DNA of 64,000 bases, from positions 1,501,938 to 1,565,937 of the forward strand of contig CAVSLN010000007.1 in NCBI GenBank assembly GCA_963728855.1, read 5' to 3'. Under the pieces are notes generated by a model. The model made no database searches. It was given only the letters and a program-made list of their open reading frames with translations, and was not told the origin of the DNA. This stretch comes from AC-43 sp963728855. Its GTDB lineage: Bacteria > Actinomycetota > Actinomycetes > Mycobacteriales > Micromonosporaceae. Of this stretch, positions 17,231 to 27,018 are shown piece by piece (position 1 is the stretch's first letter; each line of letters starts with the position of its first letter). The translations under genes were made by a program, and so were the position numbers.

Positions 17231-18564
17231 CGGGGCGCGCCGTCCCGTGCCGTCGCGGCTGGCGGCCGGCCGATCGCGCCGTCGGACGGGCCGCTGTCGG
17301 TCCAGTCCTCGTCCCCGATGAGCCAGGTCTTGCGCTCCGCCGAGCGGTCCTCGTCGCGGCCGAGCACGCCGCTGTACAGCCCCGGGGTGACCGGTACGCG
17401 GACGCTCTGCTCGACCACTTCGGACTCTTCGACGCCCGCCGTACCGGGTCGCTGGGGACCCGCCGACGTCAGCTCGCTGCGCTGCCCCGCCGCGCCCCGG
17501 CCCCCGACCAGGCCACCGAGTCCGGTGCCGAACACGAACGGCGTGCCCGACGGCGTACCCGTCAGGGGGGTGACGGCGGGCGTGCCGGGCATGGGCAGCG
17601 GGGCGGCTCCGGTCGCTGGTACCGGCCCGAGCGGCCCTCCCGTCAACGCGGTCAGCGAGGTCGTCGGGTCACCGCCGGCGTCCCGGCCGATACCGGGCAC
17701 CGCGGCCGACGTACCCTTCGTCGGATCGAAGATCAACGATGACGTCGGCTTGCCTCCGAACCCGTCGCTTCCGGAGGTCGCCAGGTGCGACACGGGATGG
17801 CCGACGGTCGGCGAGTTCGGGTTGCCCAGGTCGACCAGCGTCGCCTTCGTCCCGGGGCCGGTCGGGGAGAACTGATCGGGCTTGTCCGTCTGCAGTTTTT
17901 CCACGGACTTGTCGTTGGTGCCCGTCGGGTCGGTGCCGCTCCCGCCCGTACCGGTGGAGCCGGTGCCGGTGCCGTCGCCGGTACCGGTGCCGGTGCCGGT
18001 GCCATCGCCGGTACCGGTGCCGGTGCCGGTGCCATCGCCGGTGCCGTCGCCGGTACCGGTGCCATCGCCGGTGTCCGTGCCGTCGTCCTTGCCGTCATTC
18101 GTCAGCGGCTCGAGCTGGTCGATGCACGTCTGGTACGCGTCGGCCAGCGTCTTGAGGATCTCCCTCGCCCGGCTGTCGTAGCTGCTCTCGTCGACCGTGG
18201 TGCCCTTGTCGGCGGCCGCGCGGGCCTCGGCGAGCTCCGTCACCAGGCTGGCGATCTGCTCCTTGGCGTCGGTCAGCGCCTGCGCGGCGTCGGTCAGTGC
18301 CGGTGGATAGGCGCCGATCGCATCGCTGCCGCTTCCGCACCGGTCGCTGAAGTCCGTCATGTAGGTGTGGAACGCCGTGGCCGAGTCGCCCTTCCACGAG
18401 CCGTTGTCGCCGGCCAGATGCTCGGTCTCCGTGGCCGCGTCCGTGTCGATCTTCCCCAGGGCGTCGGCCACGGCCTGGAACGCCGCCGCGGCATCGGTCA
18501 GCGTCTGGGGGTCACCGGCGTCGAGCGCGGCCTGGACCTCGGCCACCGTCAGCGCGGCAGGCAT
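17227..18564 (-). CDS. WXG-domain protein with Thr/Gly repeat linker
   Basis: A 445-residue protein. Residues 1-160 form a helical domain with W-x-G (NGSWKGDSATAFHTYM). A linker of GTGTGDG-type repeats (about 165-215, from a minisatellite near 17950-18070) and a Pro/Gly-rich region follow. The tail carries ERKTWLIGDEDWTDSGP, closely matching the tail of the following 838-aa protein. It has no calcium loops. It looks like a T7SS substrate of the WXG-fusion class. The downstream gene starts inside its stop codon, so the pair is probably translated together and may be secreted together. Confidence 0.75.
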   Translation of the reverse strand: MPAALTVAEVQAALDAGDPQTLTDAAAAFQAVADALGKIDTDAATETEHLAGDNGSWKGDSATAFHTYMTDFSDRCGSGSDAIGAYPPALTDAAQALTDAKEQIASLVTELAEARAAADKGTTVDESSYDSRAREILKTLADAYQTCIDQLEPLTNDGKDDGTDTGDGTGTGDGTGDGTGTGTGTGDGTGTGTGTGDGTGTGSTGTGGSGTDPTGTNDKSVEKLQTDKPDQFSPTGPGTKATLVDLGNPNSPTVGHPVSHLATSGSDGFGGKPTSSLIFDPTKGTSAAVPGIGRDAGGDPTTSLTALTGGPLGPVPATGAAPLPMPGTPAVTPLTGTPSGTPFVFGTGLGGLVGGRGAAGQRSELTSAGPQRPGTAGVEESEVVEQSVRVPVTPGLYSGVLGRDEDRSAERKTWLIGDEDWTDSGPSDGAIGRPPAATARDGAPR

Positions 18565-18738
18565 GTCTCACCTCGTCCTGTCGTCGTAATAGTTCGTTAC
18601 CGGCTTCGCCACAATCACCAGAGTCGATGCCTGTGGCCATGCGGTGCCGACCCGGAATCCACCCGCGCGGCTCGGCCCGTTCGCGGATGGATTGTTGCTG
18701 CCTGCCCTGGTTAGGCTTGGGCACGGGTTCGCCTGGTG

Positions 18739-19161
18739 CTATTTGGGCGGGTCTTTCGTCGGCGGATTCGTCGGCGGCGGGTAGTACTCGGAGCCGGCCG
18801 CCGGCGGAAGGATCTTCTCGGCGCTCGGATAGTACGTAGCGAGAGGGTCGATGACCTCTCGTATTGATTCGGCCTCCGCGGTGTTGATGTCCTCGGTGCC
18901 CTGGTATTTCAGGCTGTACTTGACGAGCGCGTTACCGAGGTCGTTCATCGACAGCCGGAGCGTCGAGTTGTGGTCCTTCCACACTTTCAGACGGGTGGTG
19001 AAGTCGTTTTTCAGGACCGCGGCCGACGGCAGTGACCCGGGCGTGATGTTCGCCAGGTCCAGCTCGACACCGGCCTTGTCAACATCTACCCCCCAGTCGA
19101 TGAACCGCTGACCGAGCTTGCTGACGTAGTCGGCCGACGCTGATACGCTCGGATCGACCAT
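18739..19161 (-). CDS. Small WXG100-like protein with Pro-rich tail
   Basis: The ATG at 19161 is chosen because GGAGGAGAG lies just before it; a longer reading begins in unrelated sequence. The product is 140 residues, helical (KLGQRFIDWGVDVDKAG, then TTRLKVWKDHNSTLRLSMND), ending in a Tyr/Pro-rich tail (YYPPPTNPPTKDPPK). There is no signal peptide. Its place between the small WXG100 genes and the 445-aa WXG fusion suggests a substrate or chaperone-like partner. The tail is unusual for plain WXG100 proteins. Confidence 0.7.
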   Translation of the reverse strand: MVDPSVSASADYVSKLGQRFIDWGVDVDKAGVELDLANITPGSLPSAAVLKNDFTTRLKVWKDHNSTLRLSMNDLGNALVKYSLKYQGTEDINTAEAESIREVIDPLATYYPSAEKILPPAAGSEYYPPPTNPPTKDPPK

Positions 19162-19239
19162 CTCTCCTCCTCGCTCGCCGGTGGGTGACCGCGCCGTCGC
19201 CAGCACGACCACCCACCGGACATCACCGGTACGTCGACG

Positions 19240-19539
19240 TCACTGCGACCAGCCCTTCAGGTTCTGCTGCTCCGTGAGCTCCATGTTGTCGACCATCTTG
19301 TGCAGCGACGGCCCCGCCTGCTCGGCCAGGATCCGGTTCATTTCGCCGATGGCCTTGTTCCATTGCCCCTTGACGATGTTGTACTGGGTCCGGGCGGTGT
19401 CGGACCAGTCCTGCATGTGGTTGTTGGCGAAGGTCTCCGACGCGTAGACCCGGTCGCCGATCTGGCCACCGAGGCTCACGATGTTATTAGCGGTGTCCCG
19501 GATCCCGGGAAAGTTTCCCGCGTACGTTGGCTGGCCCAT
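19240..19539 (-). CDS. WXG100 family protein
   Basis: A 99-residue protein starting MGQPTYAGNFPGIRDTANN, with two amphipathic helical parts around a Trp-containing turn (HMQDWSDTARTQYNIV, then GQWNKAIGEMNRIL). Length, helix-turn-helix layout and position just behind eccB and another WXG100 gene match the EsxA/EsxB-type small secreted pair. The exact W-x-G is replaced by W-S-D. It probably pairs with the gene at 19640-19942. Confidence 0.8.
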   Translation of the reverse strand: MGQPTYAGNFPGIRDTANNIVSLGGQIGDRVYASETFANNHMQDWSDTARTQYNIVKGQWNKAIGEMNRILAEQAGPSLHKMVDNMELTEQQNLKGWSQ

Positions 19540-19639
19540 GGCTTGCCCTTCCTCTCACTTCCGCACCGCACTGAACCGGAAATTACTGACTCTATGCGCC
19601 CTGGGGCACGCTGCCCTGCGGGCCGTCGACCGTGATCGG

Positions 19640-19942
19640 CTAGCCGGCCGGGTTGAAGAAGTTGGCGGTGTTAATGTTGTCGTCCTCGGTCAGCTGGATC
19701 TGCTGCGCCTGCGGGACCATGATGTCCCGCATCTCCAGCAGGCCCCGCTGGAGAACGTCGAAGTTGCCGTCCCACTCGTTCATCTTCTGCACGAACGTCG
19801 GACTGGCCTTCATCGAGTTGTACGGCATGGCCTGGATCGCCGCGAGCAGCTGCTTCCGGAACCCGTTGATGTCGTTGAAACAGGCCTCGAACTCTCGTCC
19901 GGTCGCCATCATGCCTTCGCTGGTAGTCGACTTGTCTACCAT
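19640..19942 (-). CDS. WXG100 family protein with canonical W-D-G turn
   Basis: The ATG at 19942 has GGAGGTG seven bases upstream; a longer frame exists but has no support. The 100-residue product has the classic W-x-G turn (MNEWDGNFDVLQRGL) in the middle and a C-terminal helix (LEMRDIMVPQAQQIQ). Proteins of this kind dimerise as antiparallel hairpins and leave through the ESX channel. This is the first gene after eccB (101-bp gap), the usual place for the esx pair. Confidence 0.85.
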   Translation of the reverse strand: MVDKSTTSEGMMATGREFEACFNDINGFRKQLLAAIQAMPYNSMKASPTFVQKMNEWDGNFDVLQRGLLEMRDIMVPQAQQIQLTEDDNINTANFFNPAG

Positions 19943-20043
19943 GGTTGAGCACCTCCACAATATTGACGGTTGGTGGGAGTTTCCGGTCTCTGTCCGGGTG
20001 GCCCGGCGGGGCTCGGGGCAGGCGCATCCGGCCCGCCGGCGCC

Positions 20044-21567
20044 TCATCTGCCATGGCCGGCTCCCGAGGCGAGCGGGTCGTTGCCGGCCGCGCCGCTCAG
20101 CACGCCGCTCGAAGCGCCGCCCGGGGTGCCGCCTGTCGTGCCGCCCGGTGTGCCCGTGAACGACAGCGAGGCGCGAGCCGCCTGCGGGTCGAGCGCGGGC
20201 CCGGTCGGGAACAGCGCCAGCAGCGGAGCGGGCACCGGGACCGGCGTTACCTTGTCGTACCCGAGCGGGGCGAGACTCTGCGCTCCGCTGAGCGGATACC
20301 GCACCCCGATGTCGACCAGCAGGTACAGCGCCCCGTCCGGGATACCGGGGCCGGGCAGGTCACGCACCAGCAACCCGGCGCCGGGCGCCACCACCACCCG
20401 GTCGGCCAGGAGCCGGTCGGCCGCCGGCGGCGTGGTGGCCGCGGCGTCGGGCCCGGTGGCCCCCACCCCGACCTGCACCGTGGGCCCGCCCGCAGCATCG
20501 AAGGTCAACCGGGCACACGGCGCCTCGCCGGAGCCGATCCCGGCCAGCCGGGGCGGGGTGACCGGGTGGCTCGCGGTGATCGACGCGGTCGCCGAGCGGG
20601 GAGATGCGGCCAGGGCGGCGGCGTTCAGCGGGACCGCGTCGACCGTCCGGTTCGGGTACGCCTTGCGGGTGTTCGGGTCGGCCATCAGCATGGCCGCTCC
20701 GGTGGGAGTCACCGGGGAGAGCCCGTCGGCCCGCACGACGAAGTACTGGCTTGCCGAAGCGACGTCGTCGACCTTGAACAGCTGTCCGACGACGGTCGGG
20801 TGTCCGCCGACGGCCGGGCCGGGCCGGCCGACGTCGGGCACGCTCGGGGCGGTCAGGTCCGGTCCGGCCGGCAAGGCGTTGAGCCAGGCCGTACCTACCA
20901 GGTGCTGCGGTGCCGCCGCGTAGCCGAGCGCGCCGAGTACCGTCGCCGACGGTACGGCCAGCCGCAGGTTGTTCCACACCAGGTAGAGCTGGCCGCCGGG
21001 GGTACGCACGACGAGCGCCTCCTGTTGCGCCAGCGGGCGCAGCCGCTGCTCCCCACCAACCGTGACGGTGACGTACGGCCGGGGCGCGCCGCTGGGGTCG
21101 TGGCCGGTCGAAGAGCACACCTGCCAGGTAGCCCCGTCCGTACGGCCCGGGTCGGGCAGCGAGTCCGGCGCCGACGGGATGCCGACCGGCAACCCGTGCG
21201 GTACCCCGCGCAGCGAGTTGCGCGACACCCGGGCGACCTGCGGCTCACCGCCGAGGATGAGCCGGGCCGACACGTAGTTGAGCACCGGCCGCAGCAGGCC
21301 GTCGACAAAGACGTACCGCGCCCCGGTCTCCTCCTCCACGATCAGCGCCTTGGGCTGCCGCCACGACTTGTCGCCGCCCGGGAAGATCACCCCGAAGATG
21401 CCGAAGCCGGCCACCACCAGGGCGCCGATCAGCACCCCGGCGATGGTGCCGACGGCGAACCGGCGCAGCGGCGTCATCCGCGAGTCCGGCTCGGCCTGCA
21501 TGAGGCCCGACACGAGCCGCCCGACCACGAACGAGTGCGCCTGCACCTGGTCGCGGCGGTTCTGCAT
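20044..21567 (-). CDS. eccB: Type VII secretion protein EccB
   Basis: A 507-residue membrane-anchored protein with a short cytosolic N-terminus (MQNRRDQVQAHSFVVGRLVS, the typical EccB opening). One membrane segment (about 38-66, RRFAVGTIAGVLIGALVVAG) is followed by a large extracytoplasmic domain with WQVC and a later Cys in LTFDAAG-type context. The family is a structural subunit of the ESX core complex with EccC and EccD. The C-terminus is Gly/Ser-rich (TPGGTTGGTPGGASSG). It lies 55 bp behind eccD in the order mycP-eccC-eccD-eccB. Confidence 0.92.
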   Translation of the reverse strand: MQNRRDQVQAHSFVVGRLVSGLMQAEPDSRMTPLRRFAVGTIAGVLIGALVVAGFGIFGVIFPGGDKSWRQPKALIVEEETGARYVFVDGLLRPVLNYVSARLILGGEPQVARVSRNSLRGVPHGLPVGIPSAPDSLPDPGRTDGATWQVCSSTGHDPSGAPRPYVTVTVGGEQRLRPLAQQEALVVRTPGGQLYLVWNNLRLAVPSATVLGALGYAAAPQHLVGTAWLNALPAGPDLTAPSVPDVGRPGPAVGGHPTVVGQLFKVDDVASASQYFVVRADGLSPVTPTGAAMLMADPNTRKAYPNRTVDAVPLNAAALAASPRSATASITASHPVTPPRLAGIGSGEAPCARLTFDAAGGPTVQVGVGATGPDAAATTPPAADRLLADRVVVAPGAGLLVRDLPGPGIPDGALYLLVDIGVRYPLSGAQSLAPLGYDKVTPVPVPAPLLALFPTGPALDPQAARASLSFTGTPGGTTGGTPGGASSGVLSGAAGNDPLASGAGHGR

Positions 21568-21622
21568 GGTCTGCTCCTTCCCGGTACGCGGATGTCTGCG
21601 GGGCCCCGAACCGGCCCGGCGG

Positions 21623-23029
21623 TCAGCCGGCCATGGCCCGTGCCCACTGGTACGCGTCGAAGAGCGCGAGCAGCGCCAGCACCATGCCGATGGCGATCAC
21701 GTACTCGAACACGTCCACCAGGCGTCCCCAGTGCGGCAGCAGCCGCCGGCCCGGCAGCATGCGGGAGAACGCCAGCATGAACCCGGCCGTGCAGAGCAGC
21801 CCGGCCACCGCGGTGAGCCGCTCGCGGGGGTCGGCCCCGTCGGCGAGATCCATGATCAGCAGGGCGGTCCCCAGCAGGGCGGGGGCCAGCGTGGCGACCC
21901 GCTGCCAGGCCGAGCTCATCCCGCGCGAGCGGATCATCAGCACCAGGCTCGCCGCGGCGACCAGCCACAGCGCCGGCCACCGGCCGTCGGGCACGACGAT
22001 CGCGATGGCCGCGCCGCACACCGCACCGACCGCGACGGACAGCCACGTCAGGTAGGTGTCGGCGGCTATCGCACCGGCGAGGATCTGCGGCGCGGGGTAG
22101 GGCTCGATGTCGTCGGCCAGGTCGGTCGCGCTCGTGGGCAGCTGTGGCAGGCGCATGCGGGCCAGCCGGAACGACACGGTCGGGGCGAACGTGCCGGCGA
22201 TGAGCGTCACCGCCATCACCGCGCCGGCCGCCTGCGCCGCCGACAGCCCCAGGACCCAGAGCAGGCCGCCGCCCGCGGCGGCCACCGCGGTCAGCCAGAC
22301 CGCCAGGAACACCGCCCGGTACTCGCCGACCCCGACCATCGCCAGCAGCGCTACCAGGCCGGCCGCCGCCGATGCGGTGAGTAGGTTGGCGGCGGGTGCC
22401 GCACTGCCCGTCCCGCCGGAGACGAGGAAGCCCGCGAGAGCCGCGAACGGTACCGCGATCAGGCCGAGGGTCAGCGCGGCCCACCCGTCCGCCAGCGCCC
22501 GCGAGCACAGCATCGCACCGAAGCCCAGCCCGAGCGCGACCGCGCCGGCCGCCACCACGCGGCCGGGGAACCGCGGGTCGAGCAGCAGCACGAAGCACAC
22601 GGCGAGGGTGATCGCGCCGATCGCGAGGAACAGCGCCCGGGTCATCGAGTCCCGCCAGCGGTCGCCCCGGCCGCGTATCCCGGTCGCCATCCCGTCGATG
22701 AGGTCGTCGAAATGCACCGGCGGCAGCTGCGCGTCGCGCGGCCGCAGGTGCAGCGTCTCGCCGTCGAGGATCTTCAGGGCCGCAGGGGTCAGCTCCTCCT
22801 CCAGCGGCGGCCCGCCCAGGCGCTGCAACACCCAGTCGCCGTCACCGGTCAGCCCCAGCGGCGGGGGACGGTGTCCGCGCCGGCCCGGTACGCCGGCAAT
22901 CGTCACCCGCTGCACCAGCGCGGGGATCAGATCGGCCAGCGGTACCGTCTGCGGCAACGCCACCTCCACCGTGCGGTTAGGAGCGGCCAGCACCACCCGG
23001 CACACATCAACGGAGACCGCGCTGGTCAC
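21623..23029 (-). CDS. eccD: Type VII secretion protein EccD
   Basis: The GTG at 23029 overlaps the eccC stop (GTGA) and gives 468 residues. The first 90 residues form the ubiquitin-like cytosolic domain (VCRVVLAAPNRTVEVALPQ). The remaining roughly 340 residues are almost entirely transmembrane helices, about eleven, which matches EccD, the integral-membrane pore-lining part of the ESX core. The last helix ends in a short tail (DAYQWARAMAG). Confidence 0.92.
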   Translation of the reverse strand: MTSAVSVDVCRVVLAAPNRTVEVALPQTVPLADLIPALVQRVTIAGVPGRRGHRPPPLGLTGDGDWVLQRLGGPPLEEELTPAALKILDGETLHLRPRDAQLPPVHFDDLIDGMATGIRGRGDRWRDSMTRALFLAIGAITLAVCFVLLLDPRFPGRVVAAGAVALGLGFGAMLCSRALADGWAALTLGLIAVPFAALAGFLVSGGTGSAAPAANLLTASAAAGLVALLAMVGVGEYRAVFLAVWLTAVAAAGGGLLWVLGLSAAQAAGAVMAVTLIAGTFAPTVSFRLARMRLPQLPTSATDLADDIEPYPAPQILAGAIAADTYLTWLSVAVGAVCGAAIAIVVPDGRWPALWLVAAASLVLMIRSRGMSSAWQRVATLAPALLGTALLIMDLADGADPRERLTAVAGLLCTAGFMLAFSRMLPGRRLLPHWGRLVDVFEYVIAIGMVLALLALFDAYQWARAMAG

Positions 23030-26000
23030 GTCGCATTCCCTCCGTTCGGTCCGGTGGGATCGGGCTCGGGCAGCAGCGCGGTCTGCACCAGCCGGGCACC
23101 CTCCCGCCGGATCACTAGTTGGGCCCGCCCCGGCGGCAGGGTCAGCGGCTTGGTCTCGCCCAGGACATGGGTCTCGTCGCGGGGGCAGGAGAACAGCAGG
23201 CCGGGCGTACCCAGATCCCACATCCGGCGCAGCAGGTGGTCGCCGAGCATGGCCCGCGCGGCAGCCGACGTACTGCGGAAGGTCAGCACGTGCAGGCCGA
23301 TCTCCGTGCCCTGAGCCAGCAGCTCAACCAGGGGCTGAGCCGCCTGGTCGTACGAGCTGCTGATCATGTCGTAGTCGTCGATGATGACGAACAGCCGCGG
23401 GCCGCTCCACCAGTCACGCGTCGCCAGCCGCTCGGGGGCGATGTCGGGGCCGGGCATCCGCTGGCGCATGTGCGGTACGCCCCGGCCGAGGATCTCCTTC
23501 AACGACTCGCCGTTGAGCGCGTAGCCCACCAGTTGCCCCTTCGGTACGCAGTCCTGCAGCCGCCGCCGCGGGTCAACCAGGATGATCTGCGCCTCCTGCT
23601 GCGTGAAGCGCTGCGCGATGGCGCGGGTGAACAGCCGGGCCAGGTTGGACTTGCCGGTGTTGCCGTCACCGAAGACCAGCAGGTGCGGGGTCACGGCGAA
23701 GTCGTGCCACACCGGCTCCAGCCGCTCCTCGTCCAGCGCGTACGCCACCCGCAGCTCACCGTCGGTCGGTACGGGCGGCAGCTGCGCGGCGTCCAGGCGG
23801 CGCGGCAGCAACCGTACCGCCGGCGCGGACGGACCGGTCCAGTGCTCACGCACCGCGCCGACCAGCGCCGCCAGGCCGTCGCCGATGTCCTCGGCGCTAA
23901 CCCGCCCGTCCAGCCGCGGCAGGGCCGCCAGATAGTGATATTTGTCGATGGTCATACCACGGCCGGGGACCTCCGGTACGTTCCGCGCCGCCCGGAAGTC
24001 GATCTCCGACTCCATGCTGTCGCCCAGCCGCAGCTCGAACCGGGTCTGCAGCACGTCGCGCAGCCAGGGCCGGATCTCCGACCAGCGGGCGGCCACGATG
24101 ATGAGGTGCACGCCGTAGGTGAGGCCACGGCTGGCGATCTCCTGGAGCTGGTTCTCCAGCTTCTCGTACTCCTGGCGCATCGTGAACCAGCCGTCGATGA
24201 CCAGGAACACATCACCGAACGGATCCTGGCCGAACCCGCCCGCCGCGCGGGCCCGCCGGTAAGAGTTCATCGACTCCACGCCATGCTCGGCGAACAGCGC
24301 CTCGCGGAAGTTCAGCAGCGCGGTGATCTCGGCGATCGTCCGGGCCACCCGTTCGGCGTCGCGGCGCTGCGCCACGCTGCCCACATGCGGCAGGTCGGCC
24401 AGCGCCACCATGCCGCCGCCGCCGAAGTCCAGGATGTAGAACTGCACCTCCCGCGGCGTGTGGGTCAGCGCCAGACCGGCGACGAGGGTACGGACCAGGT
24501 TGCTCTTGCCGCTGCGTACCGCGCCGACCACCGCGACGTGTCCCTTGCCGCCCTGCAGGTCGGCGACCAGCGGGTCGCGGCGCTGGTCGTAGGGGCGGTC
24601 GACCAGCCCCACCGGTACTCGCAGCTCGCCGTACTGCGTGCCGAAGCCGCGCTGCGGGTCCACGAGCAGCGGCCCGAGCAGTTCGCCGAGCGTGGCCGGG
24701 GTGGACAGCGGCGGCAGCCACACCTGGTGCGCCGGCGGGCCGGCCTCGCGCAGCCGGTCGACGATCACCTCCAGCACGCTCTCGGTACCCTGCTCATCCG
24801 GCTGCTCGACCGGCTCGGCGACCTCCGGCTCCGGGCGCCGTGCCGGGATCATGTACCCGGCCTCGAACGGTACGATCTCCGACTCGTTGACCGGTCGGGA
24901 GGCGCGCCGGCGTCCCGGCATCGGGCACGGCCCCGACACGTACGCGCCCCGGAACCGCACCAGCGTGGTCATGTCGGTACGCAGGAACCCGCTGCCCGGC
25001 TGCAGCGGCCGCTCGTACGCGTCGACGGTACCGATGACGCTGCGCGACTCCATCGACGACAGCACCCGCAACGCCATCCGGTACGACAGGTGGGTCTCCA
25101 GCGTGTGTACCCGCCCCTCGTCGAAGCGTTGTGAGGCCAGCAGGAGGTGCACGCCCAGCGAACGGCCCAGCCGGCCGATCATCATGAACAGGTCGATGAA
25201 CTCGTTCTTGGTGGTCAGCAGCTCGCCGAACTCGTCGACGATGATCACCAGAGTGGCCAGCGGGGCGAGGGCGGCGCCGGCGGCGCGGGCCCGCTCGTAC
25301 TCGTGCAGCGAGGTGTAGTTGCACCGGCGCAGCAGCTCCTGGCGGCGGACCAGCTCGCCCTGTAGCGCGTCCTGCATCCGGTCCACCAGTGGCAGCTCCT
25401 CGGCCAGGTTGGTGATGAGCGCGGAGACGTGCGGCAGCCCGTCGAGTCCGAGGAACGTCGCGCCGCCCTTGAAGTCGACGAGGATCATGTTGAGCTTCTC
25501 GGACGAGTGGGTCAGCGCCAGCGCCAGCACCAGCGTGCGGATCAGCTCGCTCTTGCCTGAGCCGGTGGCGCCGATGAGGATGCCGTGCGGTCCCATGCCG
25601 CCCTGCGCCGACTCCTTGAGGTCGAGCTCCAGCGGTTGCCCGGTGCTGTTCATCCCGACCGGTATGCGCAGGTGGTCCCAGGCGGTACGGGCCTTCCACA
25701 GCGCGGTGGGGTCCATCGTGCGCAGGTCGGCGATGCCCAGCAGGGAGGCCAGGTCGGCGGAGGTGGCGGTGGGGTCGACGGCCGCGGTGGTCGCGCCGAG
25801 GCGGTACGGCGCGGCCTGGCGGGCCAGCGCGCGGGCGCGCACCAGGCTCAGCGTGTCGGGCCGGCCGATGTCGAGGATCTCCTCCTTGCCGGCCCGGTTG
25901 AGGCTCACCTTCGCCATGCGGTCGCGCTCGACCTTCAGCCGCAGGGTGGTCTCCGCCGCGTCCCAGGGCAGCGCGTTGTCCACGTCGATCGCGACGAGAT

Positions 26001-27018
26001 TGCGGTACCCGGGCCCGCTCAGGCGGTGGTTACGTGCCATGACGGGGCCGTCGAGGATCAGCGCGATGTACGGCTCGGAGGCGGAGGGTATCGCCCCCGG
26101 CTCGAACCGGCCCCGCTCGTCGAGCTCCCGCCCGCCGAGCAGCCGCTCCAGCTCACCCCAGGCGTCGCCGACCAGCCGGACCGAGCCGGCGGCGTCCACC
26201 TCGCCGGCGTGCTGGGTGTGCGGCAGCCACTTGACCCAGTCCCAGTGGCGTCCCCGGTCCGCCCCGGTCAACGCGGCGATCCGCAGGTCCTCGGGCGAGT
26301 GGAACGCGGCCAGCTGGGCGACGATGGACCGGGCCACCGCCCGGGTCAGCTCGGGGTCGCCGTCGAGGCTGACGCGGGCGAAGCCGCGCAGGTACACGGC
26401 GATCGGCATGTCCTCGATCAGGGTGTACGCGCGCAGGAACCGCCGCAGCGCGCTGGCGCACAGCGGCTCGATGTCCTCCACCGGCTTGGTCTGCGGCGCC
26501 TGCAGCTGCAGGGTCAGCCGCTGCTGCCCCAGCCCGACGCGCACCTCGGCGAAGTCCGCGTGGTTGGACCTCCGCTCCCAGAGCCGTGGGGTGGGCAGCA
26601 GCGCCCACAGCCGGGCCGGCTCGGGGTGGGTGAACAGCGCCGACTCGCGCTGCCGGTCCACGCTGCGGCGCACCTGCTTGCGCATCTGGCCGAGGTAGCG
26701 GATGTAGTCGCGGCGCTCGGACTTGAGCTTCGCCTTGCGTTCGCTGCCCGCCTGCATGACCATGGCACCGCCCATGACCAGCAGGGCCACCCCCATGATG
26801 CCGGACGCCAGGTACAGCATGACCGGGTTCTGCCCGGGCTGGATGTAGAACATCATCATCGCGCCGGAGCCGACCATCATCGGCAGGTACATCAACGGTT
26901 GGGCCAAGTTGCGTCGCTCCGCCTCGGGCAGGGCCGGCGGCTCCATGAGCGGAAAGTCACCCTTGTCGATCGCCGGGGCGGCCCGGCGCGGCTCGCGGGT
27001 GAACTGGATCACTCCCAT
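23026..27018 (-). CDS. eccC: Type VII secretion ATPase EccC (FtsK/SpoIIIE type)
   Basis: The ATG at 27018 (MGVIQFTREPRRAAPAID) overlaps the mycP end by 10 bases; the reading further upstream is a shadow of mycP. The protein is 1,330 residues. Two membrane helices lie near 45-90. Three ATPase domains follow, each with an intact P-loop: GATGSGKSE (about 483), GAVRSGKSN (about 830) and GDGNTGKSN (about 1115). EccC is fused here in one chain, unlike the split EccCa/EccCb of ESX-1. It drives export and recognises substrate tails. Confidence 0.95.
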   Translation of the reverse strand: MGVIQFTREPRRAAPAIDKGDFPLMEPPALPEAERRNLAQPLMYLPMMVGSGAMMMFYIQPGQNPVMLYLASGIMGVALLVMGGAMVMQAGSERKAKLKSERRDYIRYLGQMRKQVRRSVDRQRESALFTHPEPARLWALLPTPRLWERRSNHADFAEVRVGLGQQRLTLQLQAPQTKPVEDIEPLCASALRRFLRAYTLIEDMPIAVYLRGFARVSLDGDPELTRAVARSIVAQLAAFHSPEDLRIAALTGADRGRHWDWVKWLPHTQHAGEVDAAGSVRLVGDAWGELERLLGGRELDERGRFEPGAIPSASEPYIALILDGPVMARNHRLSGPGYRNLVAIDVDNALPWDAAETTLRLKVERDRMAKVSLNRAGKEEILDIGRPDTLSLVRARALARQAAPYRLGATTAAVDPTATSADLASLLGIADLRTMDPTALWKARTAWDHLRIPVGMNSTGQPLELDLKESAQGGMGPHGILIGATGSGKSELIRTLVLALALTHSSEKLNMILVDFKGGATFLGLDGLPHVSALITNLAEELPLVDRMQDALQGELVRRQELLRRCNYTSLHEYERARAAGAALAPLATLVIIVDEFGELLTTKNEFIDLFMMIGRLGRSLGVHLLLASQRFDEGRVHTLETHLSYRMALRVLSSMESRSVIGTVDAYERPLQPGSGFLRTDMTTLVRFRGAYVSGPCPMPGRRRASRPVNESEIVPFEAGYMIPARRPEPEVAEPVEQPDEQGTESVLEVIVDRLREAGPPAHQVWLPPLSTPATLGELLGPLLVDPQRGFGTQYGELRVPVGLVDRPYDQRRDPLVADLQGGKGHVAVVGAVRSGKSNLVRTLVAGLALTHTPREVQFYILDFGGGGMVALADLPHVGSVAQRRDAERVARTIAEITALLNFREALFAEHGVESMNSYRRARAAGGFGQDPFGDVFLVIDGWFTMRQEYEKLENQLQEIASRGLTYGVHLIIVAARWSEIRPWLRDVLQTRFELRLGDSMESEIDFRAARNVPEVPGRGMTIDKYHYLAALPRLDGRVSAEDIGDGLAALVGAVREHWTGPSAPAVRLLPRRLDAAQLPPVPTDGELRVAYALDEERLEPVWHDFAVTPHLLVFGDGNTGKSNLARLFTRAIAQRFTQQEAQIILVDPRRRLQDCVPKGQLVGYALNGESLKEILGRGVPHMRQRMPGPDIAPERLATRDWWSGPRLFVIIDDYDMISSSYDQAAQPLVELLAQGTEIGLHVLTFRSTSAAARAMLGDHLLRRMWDLGTPGLLFSCPRDETHVLGETKPLTLPPGRAQLVIRREGARLVQTALLPEPDPTGPNGGNAT

